A stretch of 64,000 nt of DNA, from contig OU015490.1 in NCBI GenBank assembly GCA_907164885.2, positions 237,734,079 to 237,798,078 of the forward strand. The letters are read 5' to 3'. The position numbers were made by a program, and so were the translations under genes. The stretch comes from Dolomedes plantarius (taxonomy: Eukaryota; Arthropoda; Arachnida; Araneae; Dolomedidae). Every line of letters begins with the position of its first letter. Position 1 is the first letter of the stretch. Shown here piece after piece: positions 20,022 to 31,390 of this stretch. The notes under the pieces were generated by a model, which saw nothing but the letters and a program-made list of their open reading frames with translations, did not search any database and was not told the origin of the DNA.

Positions 20022-20790
20022 CAAGTTGCCCCATTAAGTAACCGGACAATTTTTCTATATATAAGAAAAAAATGACTCACCTTCAAATAAATTTATCTCC
20101 TTCAAAATAATCGCCAAAGGAGTCTATACAATTTTTCCAACGTTTCTCCAAGTCATCGAAACACTGTTTATAGGCGTTGGAACTAACCGTTCGCAAAATA
20201 CGCGTAACATTTCATTTAATATCCGAGACGTTATCAAATAGCCGTCCTTTCATGGATTTTGCATTTTTTGATTTCAAAGGATTTATTCACCACGAATTTG
20301 TTCCTGAAAACCAAACAATTAATCAGTATTTTTACAAGGAGGTGCTTTTTCGATTAACAAACAGGATAGGGCAAGTTAGGAAGGAACTGTTTGATTCTGG
20401 GTAATGGTTTCTTTTCCACGATAATGCTAGGCCCCATACAGCAATTTCTGTACAACAATATCTTGCTAAGCATTCAATTACACTGATAAATAACCCACCC
20501 TATTCCTCCGACTTATCGCCAGCTGATTTTTTTCTTTTTCCGAAAATTAAGATAGCCACGAAAGGACAGAGATTTGAAAACGTCTCGGATAATAAATGAA
20601 ATGTTACCCGTATTTTGCGAATGGTTAGTTCCAACGCCTATAAACAGTGTTTCGACGACTTGGAGAAACGTTGGAAAAATTGTATAGACTCCTTTGGCGA
20701 TTATTTTGAAGAAGATAAATTTATTTGAAGGTGAGTCATATTTTTCTTATTTATAAAAAAAATGTCCGGTTACTTTATGGGCGCACCTTG
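20022..20790 (+). mobile_element. Foldback mariner derivative
   Basis: A 769-bp element flanked by TA (20020-20021, 20791-20792). The right half holds the C-terminal half of a mariner transposase (20255-20735). The left half (20040-20225) is an inverted copy of the right terminus including the last ~50 codons: for example ccaaaggagtctataca at 20112-20128 is the reverse of tgtatagactcctttgg at 20680-20696. The outer ends are CAAGTTGCCCCATTAAG and, reversed, CAAGGTGCGCCCATAAAG. The first half of the transposase is gone. Confidence 0.88.
20255..20735 (+). pseudogene. Mariner transposase, C-terminal half
   Basis: Reads FFDFKGFIHHEFVPENQTINQYFYKEVLFRLTNRIG..., then after one stop (20402-20404) WFLFHDNARPHTAISVQQYLAKHSITLINNPPYSSDLSPADFFLFPKIK, and finally NAYKQCFDDLEKRWKNCIDSFGDYFEE. 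The second and third catalytic Asp (HDNARPH, YSSDLSPADFFLFP) are present, a D-34-D arrangement typical of mariner. The region with the first Asp is absent, replaced by the inverted terminal copy. Confidence 0.88.
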
Positions 20791-20792
20791 TA

Positions 20793-21515
20793 CATATATC
20801 ACCCTTAATGGCTGTTCTTACAAAGGGGGTATGAAATTTCACGTTCTAAAGAGGTAATTCAAAAAATGGGCCACGTAAGCTAAAGGTTAATATGAGACTT
20901 GCCATGGATGCTTAGAACACAAATGTTTGATATCAGGTCTAATAGTTGTGTGAGAACAGCAATTCACCCTCAAGAACGAGTTCATCGATCTGTGTCATGA
21001 TCAGTCTGACATGAGAGTAATTAATTCAACTTAATATTTATTTTAAGTGAGCCTTATTATTATTTTTTTCTATCCCTCAAAAAATCTCTCGGCACCCCTG
21101 GCCGGTGTCACAGCACCCTAAAGTACCGTGGCACACCGGTTCGGAATCATTGCACCTGTCACATGTAGTGACTGGTGCAAGGATTCCGTGAGACATATCT
21201 ATATATATATAAAACGCGTAGGTATGCGGCACAAAAATCGACGATATTTCTACACTCCGAATGGCAACGGCTGCAACTACCGGATGTAAACATTAGCGGC
21301 TGTCCGCAATTTAAACCCGTTTGTGTATAGTGGCGGCATATGTTACAACCGCTGATCTTTTGACAAAATATGTTTATACCTATCAAATCCAGTGTTTAGT
21401 CATGGACACTTGTATGCAGGTTTATGTAGAGTCCGTTCTTTTGATTCTGTCACTGTAGTATCTCTTACTTTTGAAATACTCAACTGTGTATATCAAGAAG
21501 TTTTATGAATATCAT
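20793..21515. other. Spacer with Helitron-like 5' end and hAT-like end fragment
   Basis: At 21085-21175, ctcggcacccctggccgg...gtgccg-like sequence resembles the end of a hAT-type MITE. At 21198 a TCTATATATATATAAAAC sequence preceded by A looks like a Helitron 5' end, but the downstream sequence is more GC-rich than the H1 family and no CTAG end was assigned. No gene seen. Confidence 0.35.
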
Positions 21516-21517
21516 AG

Positions 21518-21660
21518 TTGTAATCCACACTATATTTTAGTACTTGCTGAATTTTTTCTCCATTTTAAAAGTGAAGATATTTTCCCAAATGTAATTCACA
21601 CTATATGTTAGTACTTGCTGAATTCTTACTCTATTTTTTAAGTGAAAAAAATTTTCCCCA
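21518..21660. repeat. Two tandem copies of a ~72-bp unit
   Basis: Both copies carry gtaat-cacactatat, ttagtacttgctgaatt and aagtgaa followed by ttttccc. Copies start near 21519 and 21591. Confidence 0.75.
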
Positions 21661-22075
21661 ACAATTTCTTATTTGATATAATGATAAAGTGTAAATATCT
21701 TAATTCTGAAAATTGTACATACAGAGAGGGATATAATTTTTTAAATCATTGGTGTTGGGTTTCTCAATCTTATCTTTAACTCTGTTCTGAAGTAATGGAA
21801 ATTAACATCTTTTAATCATGATTTTTTAGAATCAGCGTTATAGTGAATTTAGCAATGATTATAATTTTTTTCGCTGAGCTCCCACTACCCTTTAACAAAG
21901 TATATTTATGATTACAGGTAATGATATCATTCCTTACATAGGTTACTTTCAGTTGAGTTGTTTTGCAAAAGAAAATATAAAACTAAAACGACTATGCTGG
22001 TCGCGCAGCGGCTAGTTGTATTGAAAATTGAGTGTCAGTTCTCAACTGACGAACACAACGCCGGTGTCTGTGTCT
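21661..22075. other. AT-rich spacer
   Basis: No gene or repeat recognised. Confidence 0.5.
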
Positions 22076-22079
22076 TTAA

Positions 22080-22670
22080 CCCTTCAGCGGGCGCGCCAAT
22101 TTTCGGAACACCAGAAGGCGCGCCTGGCACAAAGTGCAACGTCTCTTTCAACCTTCATTATTCCTTTCGTAATAAACTTTTTTTTTTCAAATTGAAAACA
22201 ATAATTCTGTGTTTTATGACAAGATATAAAATGTTTATAATATTGAGAGATATTTATAATTAAAGGCCAAAGAATGCAGATACAATCACCTGACTTCAAA
22301 ACTGTCCGGTTTATTGGATCTAAGGACAACTTGCGAATGGATTCCTATTATGGCCAAAAACCTAAAAAAACAATGAGATTGTCCATCTTCGTGATATGTG
22401 GGATACCGTGTAATAGCTGCACATTGGATCGCCTATATAAATTCCTGCTTTTGTCGTATTGTAATCCAGTATAATCGCTGGTTTACCAAGGTTTAATCCC
22501 GGCTAATAATGAATGGAAAAGAATACAAGGGTAAGAAATTCAGATCTGCATTAGAAAAGGTGTAGCTATAAATAAAAACTGCTTAGAACATTCAAACCTT
22601 CTATGTAAAAACAAACCATTCAAAATTATGAAAAGGTTGCACTTTGTACCCAGGCGCGCCCGCTGAAGAG
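22080..22670. mobile_element. piggyBac-type MITE
   Basis: A 591-bp non-coding element with perfect TTAA at 22076-22079 and 22671-22674. Ends: left CCCTTCAGCGGGCGCGCC; right reversed CTCTTCAGCGGGCGCGCC. A subterminal repeat ggcgcgcctgg plus caaagtgcaac occurs inside the left end (22117-22140) and, inverted, at the right end (22637-22656). TTAA plus CCC-starting ends is the piggyBac signature. Short frames across it are chance. Confidence 0.92.
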
Positions 22671-22674
22671 TTAA

Positions 22675-24400
22675 TTTTCATAAACTGACAAAATTGTATT
22701 TGATAAAATAATGAAACATGTAAATTTAACGTCAAAGGATGGTCTGAAATATAACTATTATAAAGAATTAGATTTTGAAGAAAGCTATATTTTTTCAAGA
22801 TATAAATATAGATTAAATTCACTTTATGACACTTCATTAGTACATCTTTTCTAGAATCGCGTAGTTTTTTTATTGTATCACGTTTCTACTGTATTTGTAC
22901 ACTTTCGGTACGTAGTTTTTGTTCTATCGTGTTTTTATTGGTAATTTTTTGATATTACAATACTTTTTGACAGTTTATAAATATATTTATGTATGAAATA
23001 CCGAATATGTATACAACACGTAACGACGATTTCCGGGAAAGCATCCGAACGGGCATTTAGCTTGGTTGTCCGGCCTTGAACACATGAACTTCAAATCAAT
23101 TAATTATATTAAACTGAATAATATTTTTATACTGAATAATCTTGAGAATTTTTACACTGAATAATATTAAGAATGTGTTTCATCGCTAATATACATTCAC
23201 TGCATTGCGTATCTTTATTACTAAGTGTTGTAGTTTATTGTTACGTATAATATTTAAACTTTATTTCCAAGTCAAATTTGCTACAATTTTTTGGTGCTTG
23301 AGGTCAAAACTATAATATAACCCTACTGTTATTCTTAATATATGTATAGTATTAGTAGGTAATGTAAATAAAAAATGAAACAAATACTTAATATTTTATA
23401 TTTTATCCACTTTATACTCAAAACAGTCATTGAATTCTATGAAATTTTATGAAGTGCCAAATTGTTATGACTTTTTTTTTATTAGTAAAATGTTTATATA
23501 ATAATTACACGCTTTTTTAGAACTGAAGTTAACGGACCTCCGTACTTAATCAAAATGTATTAATTGAAAATAGATGCACAGTAAATAAGGTATAAAATGA
23601 TATTGTTTATGAGTAAATAAGTAATACAATTTAATTAAAAAATACATAACTTATCAAATAAAATATTATTTTTTAAGTTAGTTTAACTGAGTATTGAAAT
23701 GCTTTAAGTGCAATATAAATTTAATAAACAAACATTAAAACAAAAATTCAGGGAATATGCATGAGGTTTGCAATTTTTAATATTAATCGATTCAAAGCAA
23801 TTTAATTATATCATATTTTATGTATAAATAAGACTGATAGTATCTATTTCTGCTGTAAGCGTCTTTTAATGAAACCATGCGCCCACACAGTGTTTACAGA
23901 TGTAGCTATTATTGGCTTACTATTTATCTTGTGAAATTAATCAAGAATTTATGAAATCAATTTATTCTTATTTCAGAATATTATAGTAGATAATGAATCG
24001 TATTCGTTCACCCACCTATATTTTCTTTAATGTTTTACAGCAAAAAAAAATTAGTAATAATACATACACATGAAATTTTAAAAAAATAATAATAACAAGA
24101 TGAATGAAGAAGAAATTAATTTCCTAAACTGTCATAAACTTATTTCCATGTTACTTTTAAAGTTAAAACAAGTTTTCGGGTGAAATGATATTGTAAATTC
24201 AAGGCATTACTTTAATATTATCTTTTTGCATAAGCGTTTAAATGCAGATTTAGGAGTCTTTTAAAATTTTATACCATTTTGATGAAAAGCATTTTTTTTT
24301 TCATTTCACAATTATATGTTAATATATCCATTCTACATTTATAGTTACTTTATAAATGTACATGTGATATATGGCCTTGTGCACGGATTGATTTATATTT
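22675..24400. other. AT-rich spacer
   Basis: No coding frame. A 35-40 bp piece at 23302-23345 (gtcaaaactataatataacc...) is repeated in inverted form at 24826-24865, at the end of the mariner pseudogene. Otherwise nothing recognised. Confidence 0.5.
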
Positions 24401-24663
24401 AAAAATAATAAATATGAAAGCAAAATATTATTATTTTTTTCTTTCCCAGACATTTTCGCTTTATTTTACTCAGAACCATAGGACCCAATAGCATTATAGC
24501 ATCATAATAATAGCAGTGTCAAAAATTGCATTTATTTTTCAGACATTAAGTTCTGCTAAAAATGTATCATGACTTCCATTAAATCCGTCACCAAGAACTG
24601 TTTTCTGAGAAATATATATTGCAAAATATGATTTATGTTATTTCACAGAAGCACTCGAAGATA

Positions 24664-26072
24664 CGATGTCTGTCCAAAAAGAAACTGAACTTTTAAAATA
24701 AATTAATAATTGATGAGAGTCGCTTTTAATCAGACATGTCTCCTTCACAATACACTCTTTGTTTTCACATATTAAGAAACAATATCATATCATTCCAATA
24801 TCATTTCACTCTTTGTTTTCACATATTAAGAATAACAGTAGGGTTATATTATAGTTTTGACTTTATATTGAAGGAATACCGCTCCTAGCGTGTATTCCTT
24901 TGCTGGAATGCCTCCAAATCCTTTCGTGGTATCGCATGTAAGTCTCGCAGTGAATTTTCTTCGATCTCTTCTATTGTTTGAAATCGTCGACCTTTCAAGG
25001 TGGATTTCAAGAAAAAAAAAGGATAAAATAATAAAGTCCGCAACGGCCAAATCTAGTGAGTAGGGAGGCTGCCGGTTCACAGTAACCTCTTGTTCGGCCC
25101 AAAGTTCACGGATATGGAGTGACGAAAGTGCAAGTGCGGTATCATGGTGTATAGCATACAGGTCTTGTTTCTCCAAACTTCCGGTGTCTACCCATTCACT
25201 GCTTCTTTTAAACGTCTCATAGAATCCAATTAAAATTCTGTTTTGCTGTCAAAATTGTGTCACATGAGCTTTTGGTGATGTCTAGATCTTCAGCTATCTC
25301 ATGGACAGTTAAACGACGATTTGCATGAATCAAAGCACTTCCTCGACTTGAAGATCGCCCCTAAATGTGGAGGGGCACCAAGTTTTCGGATCGTCTTTGG
25401 CGGATTATCTGCCCGATTTGAAACGACGGTAACATTCATGGCATTGGAAACGGCTAAAATAATCCTCTCCATAAGCTTTTTACAACATCTTAAATGTTTC
25501 AGTGACGGTTTTTGCACTTTTACGCAAAATGTCCCACAAACTCGTTGCTCTTCAAGATCTTTTATTTTCAAAATGTAAATAAATGACAAGATTTTAAAAT
25601 ATTGGTTCATTCTACCGCTCATAATACAGTGACAAAATGACGTGGCGTTCTCAAGAAAAGATGTGGTACAAGATCAAGGTTAACGGTACACACCGTAATT
25701 ACAGCGACGTTCCTAGATAATTAATGTATGATTAAATTTATATTTGAGTGATTTTATGAAAAAACATAAATCGTAATTTGCAGTATGTATTGTCACGTTA
25801 ACAATGTTTTAAATGGGTGTAACAGAAGTTATAAATGTTCAGTAGAATTTAATGTAAGAATAATTTAGTCTTAAAAATAATAAATATGAATACAAAATGT
25901 TATTATTTTACTTTCCCAGACATTTTCTCTATATTTTACTTTGAACACTGGACCTTATAGCATTATAGCATCATAATAATAGCAGGGTCAATAACAGCAT
26001 TAATTTTATAAGATATAGTAGACGTCTTAGAGCTCCACTTTCAAAGTTCGGTTTCTTTTTGGACAGACCTCG
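24664..26072 (-). mobile_element. Mariner-type element inside the satellite
   Basis: Ends match as inverted repeats: left CGATGTCTGTCCAAAAAG, right reversed CGAGGTCTGTCCAAAAAG, each continuing AAAC-GAAC. TA flanks both (24662-24663, 26073-26074). The transposase pseudogene fills 24844-25622. Between about 25716 and 26030 there is satellite sequence, partly inverted, so the right end has been separated from the body by later rearrangement. The right terminus is copied again at about 26389 and 26714 within the 325-bp repeat. Confidence 0.75.
24844..25622 (-). pseudogene. Mariner transposase pseudogene
   Basis: N-terminal part (from about 25570): EEQRVCGTFCVKVQKPSLKHLRCCKKLMERI, the usual start of mariner transposases. 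Middle: RRLTVHEIAEDLDITKSSCDTIL near 25250-25320. C-terminal part (25176-24844): AIHHDTALALSSLHIRELWAEQEVTV-NRQPPYSLDLAVADFIILSFFF, corresponding to HHDNAPAH and PPYSPDLAPCDFFLFP, so catalytic Asp residues are recognisable but surroundings are worn. The segment with the first catalytic Asp is largely lost, and frames shift at least twice. Confidence 0.8.
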
Positions 26073-26834
26073 TATAATTAATCGTACATTATTTCAAATA
26101 GAGCATTACTTACATAAATGAACTCTCATAAAGGAATGAGTTTCATCACGAGCTCTAATATGCCCCGCCTGATACATGGGAAGAATAATTTAGTCTTAAA
26201 AATAATAAATATGAATACAAAATGTTATTATTTTACTTTCCCAGACATTTTCTCTATATTTTACTTTGAACACTGGACCTTATGGCATTATAGCATCATA
26301 ATAATAGCAGGATCAATAACAGCATTAATTTTATAAGATATAGTAGACGTCTTAGAGCTCCACTTTCAAAGTTCGGTTTCTTTTTGGACAGACCTCGTAT
26401 AATTAATCGTACATTATTTCAAATAGAGCATTACTTACATAAATGAACTCTCATAAAGGAATGAGTTTCATCACGAGCTCTAATATGCCCCGCCTGATAC
26501 ATGGGAAGAATAATTTAGTCTTAAAAATAATAAATATGAATACAAAATGTTATTATTTTACTTTCCCAGACATTTTCTCTATATTTTACTTTGAACACTG
26601 GACCTTATGGCATTATAGCATCATAATAATAGCAGGGTCAATAACAGCATTAATTTTATAAGATATAGTAGACGTCATAGAGCTCCACTTTCAAAGTTCG
26701 GTTTCTTTTTGGACAGACCTCGTATAATTAATCGTACATTATTTCAAATAGAGCATTACTTACATAAATGAACTCTCATAAAGGAATGAGTTTCATCACG
26801 AGCTCTAATGTGCCCCGCCTGATACATGGAAGAA
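25861..26834. repeat. Three near-identical 325-bp tandem copies carrying a mariner end
   Basis: The marker taatttagtc recurs at 25861, 26186, 26511 and 26835, spacing 325, 325 and 324. Each unit ends with gatatagtagacgtc, agagctccactttcaaag and the mariner terminus tttggacagacctcg before satellite sequence resumes. Copies differ by only a few bases (for example agcatc/agcgtc, gtcttag/gtcatag). The identical 72-residue frames inside are a by-product. Confidence 0.95.
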
Positions 26835-29830
26835 TAATTTAGTCTTAAAAATAATAAATATGAATACAAAAAGTTATTATTTTACTTTCCAAGACATTTT
26901 CTCTATATTTTACTTTGAACACTGGACCTTATGGCATTATAGCGTCATAATAATAGCAGGGTCAATAACAGCATTAATTTTATAAACATTAAATTCTACT
27001 GAGCATTTATAACTTCAGTTACACCCCTTTAAAACATTGTTAACGTGGCAATACATATTGCAAATTACGATTTATGTATTTTCATAAAATCACTCAAATA
27101 TAAATTTAATCATACATTAATTCAAACAGGGCATTATTTAAATAAGTGAATTCTCTTTGAGTTTCTTTGCGAGGTCTAATATGCCCCGCATGATACATGG
27201 AAAATAATTTATTCTCAAAAACAATAAATATGAAGCAAAATATTATTATTTTTCTTTTCCAGACATTTTCACTTAATTTAACTCTAAACCATAGAAAAGT
27301 ATAGCATTATAGCTTCATAATAATAGCAGTGAAAATAAAAGCATTAGTTTTATAAACACTAAATTCTGCTGAAAACGTATAACTTATATCAGATCCCTTA
27401 TCAAGCATCTTTAACGGCGCAATATGCATTAAAAATTACTATCCGTATTGTTTCATAAAATCACCCAAACGTAAATTTAATCCTGCATTACTTATAACAG
27501 ATCATTATTTACATAAGTCAATTCTCTATGAGTTTCTTTGAGAGCTCTAATATGCCCCGTACTCTCATAAATAATGAATATGAAAGCAAAATATTATTTT
27601 TTTCCATAGATTTTCATTTAATTTAACTCTAAACCATTCAACCTTATGGCATTATAGCTTAATAATAATTGCAGTGTCAATAACAGCATTAATTTTATAA
27701 ACATTAAATTCTGCTGAAAATTTATAAATTCTATTAGATCCCTTATCAAACATTGTTAACGTCGCAATATATATTACCAATTAGGATTTATGTTGTTTCA
27801 CAGAATCACTCAAATATAAATTTAATTATTCATTATTTCTAACAGAGCATTATTTACATAAGTGAATTCGCTTTAAGTTTCTTTGCGAGCTATAATGTAC
27901 CCCGCATGATACATAAAAAATAATTTATTCTCAAAAATAACAAATATAATTGCAAAATATTATTTTTTTTCCAGAGATTTTCATTTAGTTTAACTCTAAA
28001 CTATTAAACCTTATGACAATATAGCTTCATAATAATTGCAGTGTCAATAGTAGGATTAATTTTATAAACATGAAATTCTGCTAAAAATTTATAACGACTT
28101 CTACTAGATCCCTTATCAATCATCGTTAACAAGGCAATATATATTCCAAAATATGATTCATGTTCTTTACTAGAAGCACCCTAACATATATTTAATCATG
28201 TAATACTTGCAATAGAGCATTTTTTGCTTAAATGAATTCTCTATGAGTTTCTTCGAGAGCTCTAATGTGTATGGCATAATACATAAAAGAATAATTTATT
28301 CTCAAAAATTTTAAATATGAATGCAAATTATTATTAGTTTACTCTTTCAGACCTTTCCTCTGAATGCTGAACCTTATGGCATTAAACCATCATAATAAGA
28401 GCAGTGTTAATATTAGTATTAATTTTATAAACATGAAATTCTGAAAATATATACAAACTATTAGATCATTTTTAAACATCATTAACGAAGCAATATATAA
28501 TACAATTTATGGTATATTTTTTTTAATGGAAACACCTGAATATATATTAAATCATACGTTACTTCTAAAAGATCATTAGATATAAATATTTTTAAATGTA
28601 TACGTGATATATGGGCTCAAAAATAATAAATATGAATGCAAACTCTTATTAGTTTTCTTTCACAGACTTTTTCTCTGAACGCTGAACCTTATAGCATTAT
28701 ACCATCATAATAAGAGCATAAGAGCAGTGTCAATATTAGCATTAATTTTATAAACAGAAAATTTTGAAAATATTTACAACCTATTAAATCCTTTTTTAAA
28801 CATCATTAACGCAGCAATATATAATACAATATATGGTTTATTTTTTTTATGGAAACACCTGAACATATATTAAATCATACATTACTTCTAAAAGATCATT
28901 AGATATAAATATTTTTAAATGTATACGTGATATATGGGCTTGTTTACATAATAATTTAGGCTCAAAAATAATAAATACGAATGCAAAATATATAAGTGAA
29001 TTATCTATGGGTTTCTTTGCGAGCTCAAATATGCCCCCCACAATACATGGAAAATAATTTATTCTCAAAAGTAATAAATATGAATACAAAATATATAAGT
29101 GAATTGTCTATGAGTTTCTTTGCGAGCTCAAATATGCCCCACATAATACATGGAAAGTAATTTATTCTCAAAAATAATAAATTGAATGCGAAATATATAA
29201 GTGAATTGTCTATGCGTTTTTTTGAGAGCTCAAATATGTCCCACATGGAAATAATTTATTCTCAAAAATAATAAATATGAATGCAAAATATAAGCGAATT
29301 ATCTATGAGTTAGTTTGCGAGCTCAAATATGTCCCACACAATATATAGAAAATAATTTATTTTCAAAAATAATAAATATGAATGCAAAATATATACGTGA
29401 ATTGTCTATGAGTTTTTTTGTGAGCTCAAAAATGCCCCACATAATACTTGGAAAATAATTTATTCTTAAAAATAATAAATATGAATGCAAAATATTTTTA
29501 TACTTCTTTCCAAGACCTTTCCACTTAATTTTACACTGAACTTTATGGCATTATAGCTTTAAAATAATAGCTATCATTATAGCATTCGTTTTTTAAATAC
29601 TAAATCCTCCTAAAAATTTATAACGACTTCAAACATCGTTTGCGTTATCGAACCCCTTTATTAAACATCGTTAGCGGGACAATATATGTCACAAAACATG
29701 ATTTGTATTGTTTCATAGAAACACACGAATATGTGTTTAATCAGACATTACTTCTAATAGAGCATTACTTACATAAATGAACTCTCTACGTGTTTCTTCG
29801 CGAGCTCTAGTGTGCACCGCATGATACATG

Positions 29831-30785
29831 GAAGAGACAAAACCGAATGCGACCTCTCTCGACTCAAGCTAATACAAGATTCCCGATCATGGAAGCACGA
29901 GCTTCTGGTCCAGCACTTGCCTATCCAATGGGACGACGATAGATGGCGCGAATATGCGCAGGTGTTTCTCATTGGTCGTATGTCAACAGAAGTTTCTCAA
30001 AAGAGAAAATCGATACCGCGTATCACCGGCTTTTAAAATTTAAATAAGCGTAAGTTATTAAAGACGGACATGGGTGAAAAATTGCAGATTTTTTTTTTAC
30101 TTTAATTTTTTATTGCATTCAAGGTATTAGGATTAAATTAAAGTTCCATTATTGTTTCCATTATCGTAAAGAGTTTTTAGAAAGAAAGTAATAATAAATT
30201 TAAGTGTACCCCAATTGTGGATGTAAAAATAAAGAGGCGGTATTGACGGGATACACTCGAAAATTAATTAATGTATCAATCCGATATTATTCTCGATGCC
30301 GACAAAAGATAAATGAAAATGTTATTTCCCTTGCTAAAACATATTAAAGTAACTCAGTGGAGTGAATATTATGCGTGTTCATAAGTACGCAATTGTGGTG
30401 AGAATTGAATTATTGTTAATATTCAATTATTGTTGTCTGAAGTATTTTCTACCGTGTAAAAGGAAAATTTTAAATGGGGAAGTAAAATAAATATTGTTCA
30501 ATTATATGCGCCGTAAGTGAAAGCGGTCTTATTTCATTCTAGTCATATTGCAACTTTGAAAACTTTTTTCTTGAGTATTATATTATGCATAAAAGAAGAT
30601 TATCTTAATTATCAAAAGTATAGAAATACTTTAAAACTTTAGATAATGTTTGAGTTTATTTCGATGGTCTTTGTTCCATTCTGGACTTCGAATTTAAAGA
30701 GTTATTCTTGAGTTGTTTTATCATATGCTAATCGCTTTTCGAGGTGCAGAAGTCCATATACCTGGGTATTATATTCCATTAAGTT
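29831..30785. other. Spacer with a GC-richer segment at 29830-30040
   Basis: At 29840-30036 an open frame in a GC-richer patch (...RDKTECDLSRLKLIQDSRSW...) has no recognisable homology. Part of it (gatagatggcgcg, gcgcaggtg, tcattggt, gaagtttctc at 29938-30000) resembles 35712-35775. 30060-30785 is AT-rich with nothing recognised. Confidence 0.35.
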
Positions 30786-31192
30786 ATCGTTATTCCCCTT
30801 TTCTCTCTGAGGGGGATGGCAATAACTTATTCCCCTTTTCTGATTAGGGGAATTGCAATAACTTATTCCCCTTTTCTGATTAGGGGAATAGCAATAACTT
30901 ATTCCCCTTTTTAGATTGGGGGAATAGCAATAACTTATTCCCCTTTTCTGATTAGGGGAATAGCAATAACTTATTCCCCTTTTCTGATTAGGGGAATAGC
31001 AATAACTTATTCCCCTTTTTAGATTGGGGGAATAGCAATAACTTATTCCCCTTTTCTGATTAGGGGAATAGCAATAACTTATTCCCCTTTTCTGATTAGG
31101 CGAATAGCAATAATTTATTCCCCTTTTTAGATTGGGGGAATAGCAATAACTTATTCCCCTTTTTAGATTGGGGGAATAGCAATAACTTAATT
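30786..31192. repeat. 36-bp minisatellite with a hairpin in every unit
   Basis: About eleven units of 36 bp, each containing GGGGAATA, gcaataact and TATTCCCC, so that GGGGAATA can pair with TATTCCCC around a 9-base loop. Two unit versions differ at ctgatta / tagattg and occur in mixed order. Since 36 is a multiple of three, the minus strand stays open (repeating SYCYSPN-KRGI) for about 190 codons at 30702-31280, starting inside the neighbouring SINE. I regard that frame as accidental. Confidence 0.93.
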
Positions 31193-31196
31193 CGCT

Positions 31197-31390
31197 CTCC
31201 TGACTGCCAGGAGATGGCCAAATGGCTAGGGCGCTGGCATTCGGTTCAGATCCTATGGGTTCGAGTCCAACGGTTGGCATGCATATTTGTAGCCGTTCGG
31301 AATCTGCTTTGAACTGTAGGTCCCGGTCTAATTAGCCCTCGTGTAAAAGTTGGCCTTAGTGCTCCAGACCAAACCAAATCAGACCCCTTT
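31197..31390 (+). mobile_element. tRNA-derived SINE, family 3
   Basis: The head has box A-like atggctagggcgctgg at 31219-31234 and box B gggttcgagtcc at 31257-31268, with spacing as in tRNA genes. The tail (gtaggtcccggtctaatt...) continues to about 31385. No poly(A) or target duplication was fixed. It lies directly beside the 36-bp minisatellite. Confidence 0.75.

Larger units (their letters stand above)
24405..29830. repeat. Satellite array, monomers of ~375, 325 and ~100 bp
   Basis: Repeated blocks carry, in order, aaaaataataaatatga, cagacattttc, ggcattatagc-tcataataatagcag, cagcattaattttataa-acat, taaattctgctgaaaa, atttaatcatacatta, gagcattatttacataa and gagctctaatatgccccgc-tgatacatgg. 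Full monomers of roughly 370-380 bp run over 24405-24660 and 26835-28950 with 10-25 percent visible divergence. A 325-bp version is amplified at 25861-26834. A ~100-bp version lacking the middle occurs about five times at 28985-29480. A piece at 25716-25855 is inverted. A dead mariner interrupts the array. No coding function. Confidence 0.9.

Noticed and set aside
26118..26661. Two identical 72-codon frames
   Set aside because: They are the same satellite unit repeated; no start context or family features.
30786..31192. CRISPR array
   Set aside because: Units are directly adjacent without variable spacers, and the context is eukaryotic.
30702..31280. 192-codon repetitive protein on the minus strand
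   Set aside because: The unit length is a multiple of three, so openness is expected by chance; the start lies in a SINE and the composition follows the hairpin repeat.
31205..31280. Functional tRNA gene
   Set aside because: Same reason: tRNA-like promoter boxes in a SINE head; the acceptor stem is not convincing.
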